Source of the DNA: Culturomica massiliensis
Lineage (GTDB): Bacteria > Bacteroidota > Bacteroidia > Bacteroidales > Marinifilaceae
Direction: 5' to 3'
Length of the DNA: 64,000 nt
Assembly: GCF_900091655.1 (NCBI RefSeq)
Contig: NZ_LT594621.1
Span: forward strand, 1,054,001-1,118,000
Position 1 is the stretch's first letter. The number at the start of each line of letters is the position of its first letter. This document shows, piece after piece, positions 8,444 through 18,153 of the stretch. Made by a program: the position numbers and the translations under genes. The notes beneath the pieces were generated by a model. That model was not told the DNA's origin, did not search any database, and saw only the letters and a list, made by a program, of their open reading frames with translations.

Positions 8444-9574
8444 ATGGAAACAGTAAATAGAATACTTCAAGAGAAGATTACAGCACGAATCGCGCCCAAT
8501 AAAGCAGTACTGATTTTTGGTGCTCGCCGTGTTGGTAAAACGGTAATGATGCGTAAAATTGTGGACAACTATTCAGGTAGGACGATGATGCTCAACGGCG
8601 AAGACTACGACACATTAGCACTATTGGAGAATCGCTCAATAGCCAATTATCGGCATTTATTGGATGGTATTGATTTGCTGGCTATTGATGAGGCACAGAA
8701 CATACCACAAATCGGTAGTATTCTGAAGTTGATAGTTGATGAAATACCGGGAATAAGTGTCTTGGCAAGTGGTTCTTCGTCATTCGATTTGCTGAATAAG
8801 ACTGGTGAACCGTTGGTCGGCCGCAGTACGCAATTTCTCCTTACACCATTCTCGCAACGGGAAATCGCACAGACGGAAACGGCACTTGAAACCCGCCAGA
8901 ACCTCGAAGCGCGCTTGATTTACGGTTCCTATCCCGAAGTAGTAATGATGGAGAACTATGAACGTAAAACAGACTACCTACGTGATATTGTCGGTGCATA
9001 CCTGCTTAAAGATATCTTAGCAATTGACGGCTTAAAAAATTCGAGCAAGATGCGCGATCTACTGCGATTGATAGCTTTTCAGTTGGGCAGCGAAGTTTCT
9101 TACGAAGAGTTAGGTAAACAACTCGGCATGAGCAAGACGACCGTTGAAAAATACCTCGACCTATTGGAAAAGGTCTTCGTTATCTATCGTCTGGGGGCTT
9201 ATTCGCGTAACCTACGCAAGGAGGTTACAAAAGCTGGCAAGTGGTACTTCTACGACAACGGCATTCGCAATGCCATTATCGGGGCTTTCTCACCGCTGGC
9301 CATTCGGCAGGATGTCGGTGCGCTGTGGGAGAACTACATCATCGGAGAGCGGCGCAAAGCGAACTTCAATGAGGGACTGCACAGGGAGTTCTATTTCTGG
9401 CGCACCTACGACAAACAGGAAATCGACCTGATTGAGGAGAGTGCCGACAGTCTTACCGCCTTGGAGTTCAAGTGGGGAAATAAAATGCCGGCCGCACCGA
9501 AAGCCTTCCAAGAAGCCTATCCCTATGCCGAGTTTCATGTGGTAAATCGGGAGAATTATTTGGAGTTCGTATAA
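8444..9574 (+). CDS. AAA-family ATPase with C-terminal DUF4143 domain
   Basis: This 376-residue protein has an N-terminal AAA_14 domain with Walker A GARRVGKT (26-33) and Walker B LLAIDEAQ (78-85), an arginine/sensor region (GSSSFDLL), a winged-helix-like stretch (LGKQLGMSKTTVEKYL, about 225-240) and a C-terminal DUF4143 domain. The segment EIDLIEE...ALEFKWG near the end resembles the D-E-x-K core of PD-(D/E)xK nuclease folds. This family is common as mobile cargo and its role is unsettled. It is followed after 16 bp by the KAP NTPase gene, so the two are probably one operon, inserted between rteC and mobC. Confidence 0.85.
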   Translation: METVNRILQEKITARIAPNKAVLIFGARRVGKTVMMRKIVDNYSGRTMMLNGEDYDTLALLENRSIANYRHLLDGIDLLAIDEAQNIPQIGSILKLIVDEIPGISVLASGSSSFDLLNKTGEPLVGRSTQFLLTPFSQREIAQTETALETRQNLEARLIYGSYPEVVMMENYERKTDYLRDIVGAYLLKDILAIDGLKNSSKMRDLLRLIAFQLGSEVSYEELGKQLGMSKTTVEKYLDLLEKVFVIYRLGAYSRNLRKEVTKAGKWYFYDNGIRNAIIGAFSPLAIRQDVGALWENYIIGERRKANFNEGLHREFYFWRTYDKQEIDLIEESADSLTALEFKWGNKMPAAPKAFQEAYPYAEFHVVNRENYLEFV

Positions 9575-9590
9575 TCAATAAATTACGTAT

Positions 9591-12500
9591 ATGGAAACAA
9601 AACTACAATCCAAACAGCAATATCCGCGGTTTATCCAAAATAAACCGTGTGGTATTGACAAATTCGATGGAGGTTCGCAAGAAAGGTTGGCAAAAACTAT
9701 TGCTCGCCATTTTTGTCAGAATGATTCATTGGATGAGGAATGTACTTTACCTCGAATTATCGGCATCGAAGGTATTTGGGGATCTGGAAAATCCAACGTG
9801 GTTAAAATGTTGGAACGTGAATTATCAGACGACTATTACTTTTTTGAGTATGACGCATGGGGACATCAAGAGGACTTGCAACGCCGCTCTATATTGGAAT
9901 TGCTTACAAGCAAACTTATTGATGATGGTATCCTATCTGGAAATGCAACAATAAAAGTCAAAGGTGGAGGTACGAAAACCGTATCATGGTCTGAAAAGCT
10001 GAAATATTTATTAGCCCGTAAAACGGAGACCGTAACCGAAAAATATCCCCTTATCAGTAATGGTATGGTTGCGGCATTTTTGGTTGCAGTTTTAACTCCG
10101 ATATTTACATTTATTGCGTATGCAGTAAAACCTACACCCACAACATGGTGGTTTTCTTTATTGTCTATTATCATAGCTGCACTGCCAGTTCTTATTGCAT
10201 TGTGCGTTTGGAAATGGGCATATAGCAAAGATCATAAATATGGATGGAGTTATATGTTAGCTATTTATCAAGATAAAGTCGAAAAGGACGTTTGCTATGA
10301 GACTTTGAGCGAAGACGAACCAACGGTTTACGAGTTCAAAACATGGATGCAAGACATTTCTGATTTTATCAAGGAAAAAGGACAACGTAAATTAGTCCTT
10401 GTTTTTGACAACATGGATCGTCTCCCCGCTGAAAAAGTAAAAGAATTATGGTCTTCTATCCATACGTTCTTCGCCGATAGCGGTTTTGAAAATGTTTGGG
10501 CTGTTATTCCTTTCGATGAAACACATTTAGCTTGTGCATTCGGAGATGAGACCGACGAACAAACGAAACAACTGACCAAGTATTTTATCAATAAAACTTT
10601 CCCTATTGTTTATCGTGTTGCTCCTCCTGTTATTACCGACTATCGAAGTATATTCAACAAACTGTTTGTTGAAGCATTTGGAGAAACAGAAAATGAAGCG
10701 AAAGAAACTATAAATCGGATATTCAGATTGGTAAATCCTAATGCCAATGTTAGGGAAATTATATCATATATCAATGAGATGGTCGCTCTTAAACAAGAGT
10801 GGTGTAACGAAATTTTGATGATAAACATAGCATTGTTCTGTTTGAAGAAGACGGATATTCTGGCAAATCCAGTAGAACAAATATTGTCCGGCGACTATCT
10901 GAATGGCATTCAAACAATAATTAACAATGATCTGCAAACACAACGCGAAATTGCAGCTTTGGTATATGGTGTCGATGTTGAAGATGCTCGACAAATTCCA
11001 TTGAAAAAATATATTGAAGGCTGCATCAACGGAGAAGAAGACCACGACATAAATCAATATGCAGAGACTAATAAACAATTTGACACTGTATTAGAAGAAG
11101 TTATACAATGTATGGACAATGCGCTTATCGATAAGATTATACATTGTTTGCATAAATTAACTCGAAAGAGCGATGTTATTCTGCGTGTATGGCAAAGAAT
11201 AGCACAATTGAAATTAAAAGAATCCATAGAGAAGCAGGTGTTCCCTGTCGAATACCAAGAACTGCTGTTGCATTTAGACACGGAAAGCCAAAACCATGTG
11301 ATTGCTCAATTATATAAGAAGATAGTTCGGTTCAATGACTTCAATGGCGGCGACTATTTCAAAACGTTAGATGCAATAGACAGGTTTATTGCGCAAAATA
11401 AGTTGGCGTGCGATTTTACGTCATTGATTGAAGCAAAAACAGTCAAGCCAAATACATTTATCGATTATATTCAAGCTGCAAATGCAACAGATGCTGCCTA
11501 TCGGGATAACGCGACAACTAAAGCATATAAATATTATCAAGTAGCAACAAATTCGGAGGCGCTCGATAATTATTTGGCAAACTTACTACCCGATAATTTC
11601 GACCATGCAGATATTGTAAAAACGTTAAAAGATAATTCTACCTATACGTTTCCAACGCTTTTGCAAGCGATCACGAATTGCATTGATGAACAGAATGTAA
11701 ATAAAGATAATATAGGGGCTATATTTACAACCTATCGTTTATTGGCATCTGACGAAGAAAGACCTTTACCTGTAACGTTAGATTCAACCTACATAAATCA
11801 GTTGCATTCTGAATTAGAAACTGATGGCCGAAACATTAAAGAGTCTGGATATTACGATTTAGTCGCCATGCAATTGGCACATGGTCATTCCGTTTCCTTA
11901 ATAGAGGGTGGAGATATAAAATATGTTGCAGAACTCATGGACTATTATGTGGATCATGGAGACTTATTAGTAAATAGTGTGGGATGGAATATACCGCTAT
12001 TAAATGAAACACTACAATACATGGTAAATCATAAACTTGGCTATAAATTATTGCTCTCAGACATATTGCCCCAATTTGAAGATATTAAGAACAGAATAGG
12101 TGTAACGGATGAGGTATTTATCGAGCATTTAGCAGAGTGGAATACCGATTTGGATAAGTATATCACTAAGAACAATATTAAAGATGTAATTCCTGACGCA
12201 TCTTTTTACGATTTGACCACTAAAATAAGCAATGTCCTGACCGATCATATCAATAAAATAGCGTTCGAAGCGTTGTCTGAAATAAGTGTTGATACATTAT
12301 ACGCCCAAAGAACAGCACATACATCATATTATTGGTTTGTCGCAATAAAACATTTACTGGCTAAAATCAAATCCTTGCCAGATAACTTGACTGAATTTGG
12401 CAAAAAGATTCTGATGGATATTGCTTCTGGAACTCAAAGTTTGAATCCTTTCCCTAATTGTTTCAAGAATATAGTTGAAAGATTGGATAAACGAAAAATT

Positions 12501-12845
12501 AAATCGACAGTTACCGATATAAGAAATGATTTCTGCATCGGTAAAAAGACTATCAATGCAATAAAGTTTCAATTTTTCGAAACATGGCTTAGATCGCATG
12601 GTAATTTGAAAAGTCAAGCTGGAGACGTTATTGATAAAATAGTGAAACCTGTAATTTCCGATGGGGCATGCCGTTCATTGATTCTGCAAAACAAAGATTT
12701 TTATATGGATTTAATAAATACAGCAGGGGATGATGCTTATGAATTGAAAAAGAGTCTCCGAAACCTCATACAAAAAGATTCAGATCCGCAATTGGTTAAA
12801 TTTGTCAATTCGATAGATTCAGTACCTGAGGTTGAAACCGCGTAA
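9591..12845 (+). CDS. KAP-family P-loop NTPase, membrane-anchored, possible defence protein
   Basis: This 1084-residue protein has a KAP NTPase domain with Walker A GIWGSGKS (61-68) and Walker B VFDNMDRL (271-278). Two transmembrane helices (about 157-179 and 186-208) are inserted between the Walker motifs, a hallmark of the KAP family. The C-terminal 700 residues are helical and unlike anything recognised. KAP NTPases include PifA, the phage-exclusion protein of plasmid F. The gene is clearly more AT-rich than the mob and tra genes, so it was probably acquired separately. It is the second gene of the AAA/KAP pair. A defence role is an inference from family and context. Confidence 0.85.
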   Translation: METKLQSKQQYPRFIQNKPCGIDKFDGGSQERLAKTIARHFCQNDSLDEECTLPRIIGIEGIWGSGKSNVVKMLERELSDDYYFFEYDAWGHQEDLQRRSILELLTSKLIDDGILSGNATIKVKGGGTKTVSWSEKLKYLLARKTETVTEKYPLISNGMVAAFLVAVLTPIFTFIAYAVKPTPTTWWFSLLSIIIAALPVLIALCVWKWAYSKDHKYGWSYMLAIYQDKVEKDVCYETLSEDEPTVYEFKTWMQDISDFIKEKGQRKLVLVFDNMDRLPAEKVKELWSSIHTFFADSGFENVWAVIPFDETHLACAFGDETDEQTKQLTKYFINKTFPIVYRVAPPVITDYRSIFNKLFVEAFGETENEAKETINRIFRLVNPNANVREIISYINEMVALKQEWCNEILMINIALFCLKKTDILANPVEQILSGDYLNGIQTIINNDLQTQREIAALVYGVDVEDARQIPLKKYIEGCINGEEDHDINQYAETNKQFDTVLEEVIQCMDNALIDKIIHCLHKLTRKSDVILRVWQRIAQLKLKESIEKQVFPVEYQELLLHLDTESQNHVIAQLYKKIVRFNDFNGGDYFKTLDAIDRFIAQNKLACDFTSLIEAKTVKPNTFIDYIQAANATDAAYRDNATTKAYKYYQVATNSEALDNYLANLLPDNFDHADIVKTLKDNSTYTFPTLLQAITNCIDEQNVNKDNIGAIFTTYRLLASDEERPLPVTLDSTYINQLHSELETDGRNIKESGYYDLVAMQLAHGHSVSLIEGGDIKYVAELMDYYVDHGDLLVNSVGWNIPLLNETLQYMVNHKLGYKLLLSDILPQFEDIKNRIGVTDEVFIEHLAEWNTDLDKYITKNNIKDVIPDASFYDLTTKISNVLTDHINKIAFEALSEISVDTLYAQRTAHTSYYWFVAIKHLLAKIKSLPDNLTEFGKKILMDIASGTQSLNPFPNCFKNIVERLDKRKIKSTVTDIRNDFCIGKKTINAIKFQFFETWLRSHGNLKSQAGDVIDKIVKPVISDGACRSLILQNKDFYMDLINTAGDDAYELKKSLRNLIQKDSDPQLVKFVNSIDSVPEVETA

Positions 12846-12850
12846 GTATT

Positions 12851-12983
12851 TGTCTAACAAGTCCGAATTTTACGATTTTACCCGTCAGAACTGAAGTGCC
12901 CCCCAAAAAAATTGTATCCAACTTTTGGGGGTCACTTCAAACTTCGATAGGGATAATTTTCAATTTTGGGGACTTGTTAGACA
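12851..12983. repeat. Nested inverted repeats between the KAP gene and mobC
   Basis: The outer pair is a perfect 14-bp repeat, TGTCTAACAAGTCC (12851-12864) and its complement at 12970-12983, which overlaps the mobC stop codon. The inner pair spans 12892-12939: TGAAGTGCCCCCCAAAA against TTTTGGGGGTCACTTCA. The inner arms resemble the ends of IS3-family elements. The structure may also terminate transcription of the two convergent genes. It could be a collapsed IS or a MITE. Confidence 0.55.
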
Positions 12984-14995
12984 GTCTCATTATCTGGTAG
13001 CAGTTTACACAGCACCGGATCGTTTTTGATACGCTCCAGTTCCTCCTGCACAATCTGCTTCACCTCTTCCTTGATGCGCCGGTAGTTCGCCTGCACCGTT
13101 TCCTTCATGCGGTCGTTGCCGTCCTCGTCCGTGAAGTTTGTAATGACGGGAATTTTCTTGTAGGCACTTTCTTCCCGTTTCACCTTTTCGGCATCCACCA
13201 CAATCTCGCAATGAAAAATCTTCTGCTCGATACGCTCGTTGAAGTTGTCGGATACAGAACCGACAAACATTCCCTGCGTAAGCCCGGAAATCTTACTCGG
13301 TGGAATGAGCGCGTCCATCTGCGTGTTGATGGAGGTGGAAACATCCTGCCGGTTGATGGAGATGGACTGCCGTTTCTGCAACACCTTACCGAACCGCTCG
13401 GAGAGCGTCTTGGCTGTTTCCCCCACCACCTGACCGGAGAAAATATTGCCGACAGTGTTCATCACCACTTTCGCCTCTTTGTCCCCGTAGTCACGCACTA
13501 ACTGGCTGAAATCCTGAAAGCCCAGACACACGGCAACCTTGTTGCTTCGGGCGGTAGCTATAAGATTGTCCAACCCTTTGAAGTATATTGTGGGCAACTC
13601 GTCGATGATGACCGATGACTTCAGCATCCCCTTCTTGTTGATGAGCTTCACGATACGGGAATTATACAGACCGAGTGCCGCACCGTAGATATTCTGACGG
13701 TCGGGATTGTTACCCACGCAGAGGATTTTCGGCTCTTCGGGATTGTTGATGTCCAGCGTAAACTCGCTGTCTGACATCACCCAGTAGAGCTGCGGTGAAA
13801 TCATCCTCGAAAGCGGGATTTTTGCCGACGCTATCTGACCCATGAGCTGCTCCGCAGCCCCTCCAAGCCACGCATCCATGAACGGCGAAAGGTAGTTCTC
13901 CAGCTCCGGATAAGAGGTCAGTATCGGAAATATATCCTCGTAACGGCGGTTCAGAAACTCGATAGCATGGGGAAACGTGCAAAACTTCCCGTTCTGATAG
14001 ATTTTGAGATACCAGATAATACTGGCAAACAGAATGATAGGTGACTCCACGAAGAAGTCGCCCTGCTTTTGCACCCACGTTTTATTGAGGTTGAGCATTA
14101 TTGTGTAGGCACTCTCATAGGCATCCGTAATATCTTCCATAAAATCCGGGTGAATGGGATTGCACCGATGAGAGCGTCGCGGGTCGTCGAAGTTGATCAC
14201 ATAGAACTTCGGCTTTACCTTGTAGCCGTCCGGGTGGTTCAGCAAATGGTTGTAGGCAATAGTAGATAGGTCGGGATACTTGAAATCGTAGATGTATTGA
14301 CTAAAGCCCTTTTCAATCTGTTGCTTGATAAAATTGTTTACCACGGCATAGGACTTGCCGCTGCCCGGCGTACCCAACACGATGGACGCACGGAAGGGAT
14401 TAACTACATTGATCCAACCGTTGTTCCAGCGTTTCCTGTAATAGAAACGTGTCGGCAGATTGACCGAATACTCGCTTTCGATAAGCCTCGTTTCCTGCAT
14501 GAAACTCTCGTTCTCGTTGTTGAAAACATCCTCCATCAAATTGTGTTTCAACAGGCGGCTCATCCACAGACCACCCATCAACAGGCAGACATAGCCCGTT
14601 CCAATGGTAAGGACATACAGTCCCGTCACCGCTTCAAGCGGCAGCGGCAGGGGCAGCAACCACCAGTTCAGGAAAAACAGCACGAACCCGACGGCAAATG
14701 CTGTCCAGATTCTCCCCCAAGTGATTTTCTCACCCTTGACACCCTTCGTACCCAGACAGGACAAGGCAAGCAAAAGGACGGAAAACAGCTTCGTGTAGAG
14801 AATGGAATGGAACAGCCCCGCCGTGCGGTCGAAGTTCAGAAGGATTTTGTCCACCACGCCGATGTTCACGCCCCACAGCCGGATGGCTTCGTAGCAGAAC
14901 CAGTACACGTTCATGACCACTAAAATGATACTCACGGCACGCAGAAAATCCATGATTTTCGCCAATGCCCTCAAATCGTCTTCTTGTTGTGACAT
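12977..14995 (-). CDS. mobC: MobC, TraG/VirD4-type coupling protein
   Basis: This 672-residue type IV coupling protein has about four N-terminal transmembrane segments within residues 1-148, then a cytoplasmic ATPase domain with Walker A GTPGSGKS (208-215) and a downstream SVIIDELPTI Walker B block. It links the relaxosome at oriT to the secretion channel. It is the last gene of mobA-mobB-mobC, transcribed leftward and divergent from the tra operon; 30 bp separate it from mobB. In CTnDOT and CTn341 the mob operon has the same order. Confidence 0.93.
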   Translation of the reverse strand: MSQQEDDLRALAKIMDFLRAVSIILVVMNVYWFCYEAIRLWGVNIGVVDKILLNFDRTAGLFHSILYTKLFSVLLLALSCLGTKGVKGEKITWGRIWTAFAVGFVLFFLNWWLLPLPLPLEAVTGLYVLTIGTGYVCLLMGGLWMSRLLKHNLMEDVFNNENESFMQETRLIESEYSVNLPTRFYYRKRWNNGWINVVNPFRASIVLGTPGSGKSYAVVNNFIKQQIEKGFSQYIYDFKYPDLSTIAYNHLLNHPDGYKVKPKFYVINFDDPRRSHRCNPIHPDFMEDITDAYESAYTIMLNLNKTWVQKQGDFFVESPIILFASIIWYLKIYQNGKFCTFPHAIEFLNRRYEDIFPILTSYPELENYLSPFMDAWLGGAAEQLMGQIASAKIPLSRMISPQLYWVMSDSEFTLDINNPEEPKILCVGNNPDRQNIYGAALGLYNSRIVKLINKKGMLKSSVIIDELPTIYFKGLDNLIATARSNKVAVCLGFQDFSQLVRDYGDKEAKVVMNTVGNIFSGQVVGETAKTLSERFGKVLQKRQSISINRQDVSTSINTQMDALIPPSKISGLTQGMFVGSVSDNFNERIEQKIFHCEIVVDAEKVKREESAYKKIPVITNFTDEDGNDRMKETVQANYRRIKEEVKQIVQEELERIKNDPVLCKLLPDNETV

Positions 14996-15025
14996 ACATT
15001 GATTTTTTAATTGTTGATACTCTGA

Positions 15026-16273
15026 TTACATACCCAAGCCCTTGCGTTTTTTCTTCTTTTTGCGCTTCATCGCCCGGATGAAAGCCTCTTCCTCGGCATC
15101 TACCGCCGGACCTTCGGGAGTGAGCAAGCCCATACCGCCCGATATATCTTCACTGTCGTAGGCGGTCTGCCCGTGTGCCTTGTCCGCAGCATCCACAGGG
15201 ATGGATAGCGGTATCGGCGGTTGTCCGGCGTATGGCAGGGTGAAGTGTTCCTGCAAGGCATTCGCCGAAAGCTCCTTACCCATGCGCGAACCGTTCAGCA
15301 CGCATCCCGTGCGGTGGTCGATGAAGGTAGCCCCATAGATGCGCCCTTCCTCTGTGTAGCGCAGTACGGTGTCGATGCCCTTCTCTTTGAGTTGGGATAC
15401 AAATTTGTCCTTGTCATAAGTGCCTTGCAGCACGGAAAGGACGGTGCGTTTCGTCATGTCTGCCAGTTTCCTATCCTTGATTTCCGATTTGGAACGGACA
15501 AACTTCTTCTGTACGGCTTCATAGCCTGCGGACTTCCCGAAAAGCGAGGATTTGAACGGGTTGCCCACCTTGTTACCCTTGTCGTCCGTGACGGAATAGA
15601 CCAGCCCGTGATACTCCCGTCCGCGCACGTTGCCCCTCGCTTCCTCCACCGTCATATTATATAAGGAAAGGAGCGCACGGTATTCGCCCATCGTCTGGAA
15701 ACGGTACTGCCCATTCAGAGCCTTCACGGTGTTGCCTACCTGCTTCTTCACATCACCTGCCGATGCGGCCACCTTGCGCAACGGATTATCCAATCTCTGA
15801 TTTTTACGTTCTGCCGGATGCAATCCGTACTTCTGTTCCAGTTCCCTGCGGATACGGTCGCTGCGGCGGTAGAGAAAATCCCGGTTGAGCCTTTTCCCGT
15901 TCTCGTCCACGTTGACCGTCACGATGTGCAGGTGGTGGCGGTCGATGTCCTCGTGCTTGAATACAAGATAAGGCTGGTTTCCGAAACCGAGTTTTTCCAG
16001 ATACTCGCGGGCGATATTCTGCAACTCAATATCGGTCAGCACATCCTCCGGGTGCGGGTTGAGAGAGATATGCACCACCGGCTTCTCGATCTTCATCTGC
16101 GGTGGCAGGAAGGTGAGAAAACCCTCCATCGCCTTGCCTATGTCCACCGTTCCCGAACCGTCATTGTAGATGCGGTTGGTGGTGAGAAGCCGCCCCTGCG
16201 CCTCGTTAATCTTCTCCCCGTTGTAGGCAATCGCGCCGTACAACGAACTTCCTACACTGATTTTTGCGACCAT
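15026..16273 (-). CDS. mobB: MobB, relaxase
   Basis: This 415-residue relaxase/mobilization nuclease carries the metal-binding HEDIDRHHLHIV motif (107-118) and an N-terminal tyrosine region (SLYGAIAYNGEK) typical of the family. It would nick oriT and stay bound to the 5' end during transfer. The C terminus is very basic (KRKKKKKRKG). The start ATG lies 22 nt inside the 3' end of mobA, which indicates translational coupling. Confidence 0.93.
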   Translation of the reverse strand: MVAKISVGSSLYGAIAYNGEKINEAQGRLLTTNRIYNDGSGTVDIGKAMEGFLTFLPPQMKIEKPVVHISLNPHPEDVLTDIELQNIAREYLEKLGFGNQPYLVFKHEDIDRHHLHIVTVNVDENGKRLNRDFLYRRSDRIRRELEQKYGLHPAERKNQRLDNPLRKVAASAGDVKKQVGNTVKALNGQYRFQTMGEYRALLSLYNMTVEEARGNVRGREYHGLVYSVTDDKGNKVGNPFKSSLFGKSAGYEAVQKKFVRSKSEIKDRKLADMTKRTVLSVLQGTYDKDKFVSQLKEKGIDTVLRYTEEGRIYGATFIDHRTGCVLNGSRMGKELSANALQEHFTLPYAGQPPIPLSIPVDAADKAHGQTAYDSEDISGGMGLLTPEGPAVDAEEEAFIRAMKRKKKKKRKGLGM

Positions 16274-16680
16274 TTTGCCTCCATTTCCCTTGAAAGTTCC
16301 ACAATCCGGCGGCTCAGTTTCACGAGTTCGACGGTGTGTTGCTCTAATTTGTAGAGCAACGCCATCGCCTTTTTCTCTGAAAAATGCAGCCTCAGTTCCT
16401 TCACGACTTGGTTGTAATTCGTACCCACGGCACGGAATTGTGCATGAAAATCCGACAGTTTGGTGTAATAGTCCACCAACGTCTTGTCCACCTTCAGCAC
16501 CTTGAACGGTTGCCCGAAGAAGTGCGCTTTGAGGAAAACAGACCGTGCATAGACACCCGATTTTCCGAACATGGCGAGGAAACGGTTGTGTTCCTCCTCG
16601 TTGAAACGGACGGTGTACCGGTACACCGCCGGATCAAGTTTGGGATTTCTCCCTGATTTGCTTTTCCTTTTCTCTTTCAT
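16252..16680 (-). CDS. mobA: MobA, relaxosome accessory protein
   Basis: This 142-residue basic protein is the first gene of the mob operon. Its N terminus is a lysine/arginine-rich tail followed by YRYTVRFNEEEHNRFL, a pattern seen in ribbon-helix-helix mobilization proteins of the MobC/relaxosome type; the rest is helical. It is expected to bind oriT together with MobB. The gene starts next to the non-coding oriT region and overlaps mobB by 22 nt. Confidence 0.9.
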   Translation of the reverse strand: MKEKRKSKSGRNPKLDPAVYRYTVRFNEEEHNRFLAMFGKSGVYARSVFLKAHFFGQPFKVLKVDKTLVDYYTKLSDFHAQFRAVGTNYNQVVKELRLHFSEKKAMALLYKLEQHTVELVKLSRRIVELSREMEAKWSQKSV

Positions 16681-17065
16681 ATTACTTTGGATTTAGCGGA
16701 TTGACGGCATAAGCCGCCGCTTCGGATTACAGCACCGCAGTTCTGAAAGGCTTCCCGACTTCGGAGGGAAAGCCCGCCCCCTGCAAGGGCAAGTGCTTTT
16801 CGTGGCTGCTCAAAATATTTTGAGCGGCTGAAAAGACATCTTGCTATGTTCAGGTGAACATAAAAATCCGTCAGGGGACGGATTGGGAAAATACCTTTCA
16901 GGACTCCGGGCCGCGCGTCATCGGCGAACCCTGCTGTCCGGGTGCAAAGTTACGCCCTTAAAGCGGTATCGGACAGATGCTTGACCCGGTCAATGACTGC
17001 CAACCGGCGCAACGTGCCGCCACTTGCCGGAGAAGTGATACAGGTTCCAAAATATACTTGTTTAT
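16681..17065. other. Probable oriT region
   Basis: This non-coding stretch lies between divergent mobA and traA. It holds several palindromes: CTCAAAATATTTTGAG (16809-16824, extended to 16805-16828 with one mismatch), a hairpin AATCCGTC/GACGGATT (16865-16884) and TGTTCAGGTGAACA near 16857. In CTnDOT-type elements oriT lies upstream of mobA. The nick site cannot be fixed by eye. Confidence 0.65.
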
Positions 17066-17389
17066 TTGCAGCATGATTCAAGAAACGAACGATTTGAAGA
17101 TATGATAAACGGAACATTCAAATACCCGGAAATCCGCTTCTTCGGATACTTGCCGAAACGGATACCCGAACCGTCGGAAACCCGGTTCTCCGACAATTCG
17201 GTGACGTATGGATTCAATGACTTCATGACGCAATGTCGTCAATCACCATTTGTCCGACGCACCGCTTCACCACAGAACCGGATACGCGACGACCCGCCTG
17301 CGTGTGTAGTCACGGAAGCGGATGGTGCGACAGCCAAATCCGTATGGAAACAGAAAAACAAATCATCAACAATTAAAATAAATGGAACT
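17061..17389 (+). promoter_or_regulatory. tra operon leader region
   Basis: TTTATTTG (17061-17068) differs by one base from a TAnnTTTG -7 box. The following 320 nt stay in frame with traA from an ATG at 17099 or an alternative start at 17066, but their translation is low in recognisable structure. The segment is read here as a long leader with several short repeats of the CGGATAC/CCGAAAC kind. Confidence 0.4.
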
Positions 17390-18151
17390 ATGAGTAAGGA
17401 AATCTTCGTTGCATTCGCAACACAGAAAGGTGGCATCGGCAAATCCACTGTCACGGCACTTGCCGCCAGCTACCTGCACAACGTGAAAGGCTACAATGTC
17501 GCCGTCGTGGACTGCGACGACCCGCAGCACAGCATCCACGGGCTGCGCGAACACGAAATGGGGCTTATCGACAGCAGCACCTACTTCAAGGCTCTCGCTT
17601 GCGACCATTTCCGCCGGATCAAAAAGAACGCCTACACCATCGTCAAAAGCAATGCGGTGAACGCCCTCGACGATGCCGAGAGGATGATTGCCACTGAGGA
17701 CGTGAAACCCGACGTGGTGTTCTTCGACATGCCCGGCACACTCCGAAGCAACGGCGTGATAAAGACGCTCTCGCAGATGGACTACATTTTCACTCCGCTG
17801 AGTGCCGACCGCTTTGTCGTGGAGAGTACCCTGAAATTCGTCACGATGTTCCGCGACAGGCTGATGACTACCGGACAGGCGAAAACAAAGGGGCTGCATC
17901 TGTTCTGGACGATGGTGGACGGCAGGGAGAGGAACGACTTGTACGGCATCTACGAGGAAGTGATAGCCGAAATGGGCTTTCCGGTACTTTCCACCCGCTT
18001 GCCCGACAGCAAGAAGTTCCGCCGTGACCTTTCGGAAGAGCGCAAGAGCGTTTTCCGCTCCACCATCTTCCCGATGGACACGGCACTGCTGAAAGGGAGT
18101 GGCATCCGGGAGTTTTCCGAAGAGATAAGCGACATCATCAGACCGCAGTGA
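17390..18151 (+). CDS. traA: TraA, ParA-like ATPase
   Basis: This 253-residue protein of the ParA/MinD family has a deviant Walker A KGGIGKST (13-20), the DxDDPQ block (VVDCDDPQHS) and the VFFDMPG switch II motif. It is the first gene of the CTnDOT tra operon. The start ATG 17390 (MSKEIFVAFATQKGG) puts the P loop at its usual N-terminal place; the frame is open 324 nt further upstream, which is treated as leader. Its stop is 2 nt before the traB ATG. Confidence 0.9.
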   Translation: MSKEIFVAFATQKGGIGKSTVTALAASYLHNVKGYNVAVVDCDDPQHSIHGLREHEMGLIDSSTYFKALACDHFRRIKKNAYTIVKSNAVNALDDAERMIATEDVKPDVVFFDMPGTLRSNGVIKTLSQMDYIFTPLSADRFVVESTLKFVTMFRDRLMTTGQAKTKGLHLFWTMVDGRERNDLYGIYEEVIAEMGFPVLSTRLPDSKKFRRDLSEERKSVFRSTIFPMDTALLKGSGIREFSEEISDIIRPQ

Positions 18152-18153
18152 GC

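Noticed and set aside
14297..14923. 208-codon plus-strand frame opposite mobC
   Set aside because: It is antisense to the coupling protein and lacks domain features.
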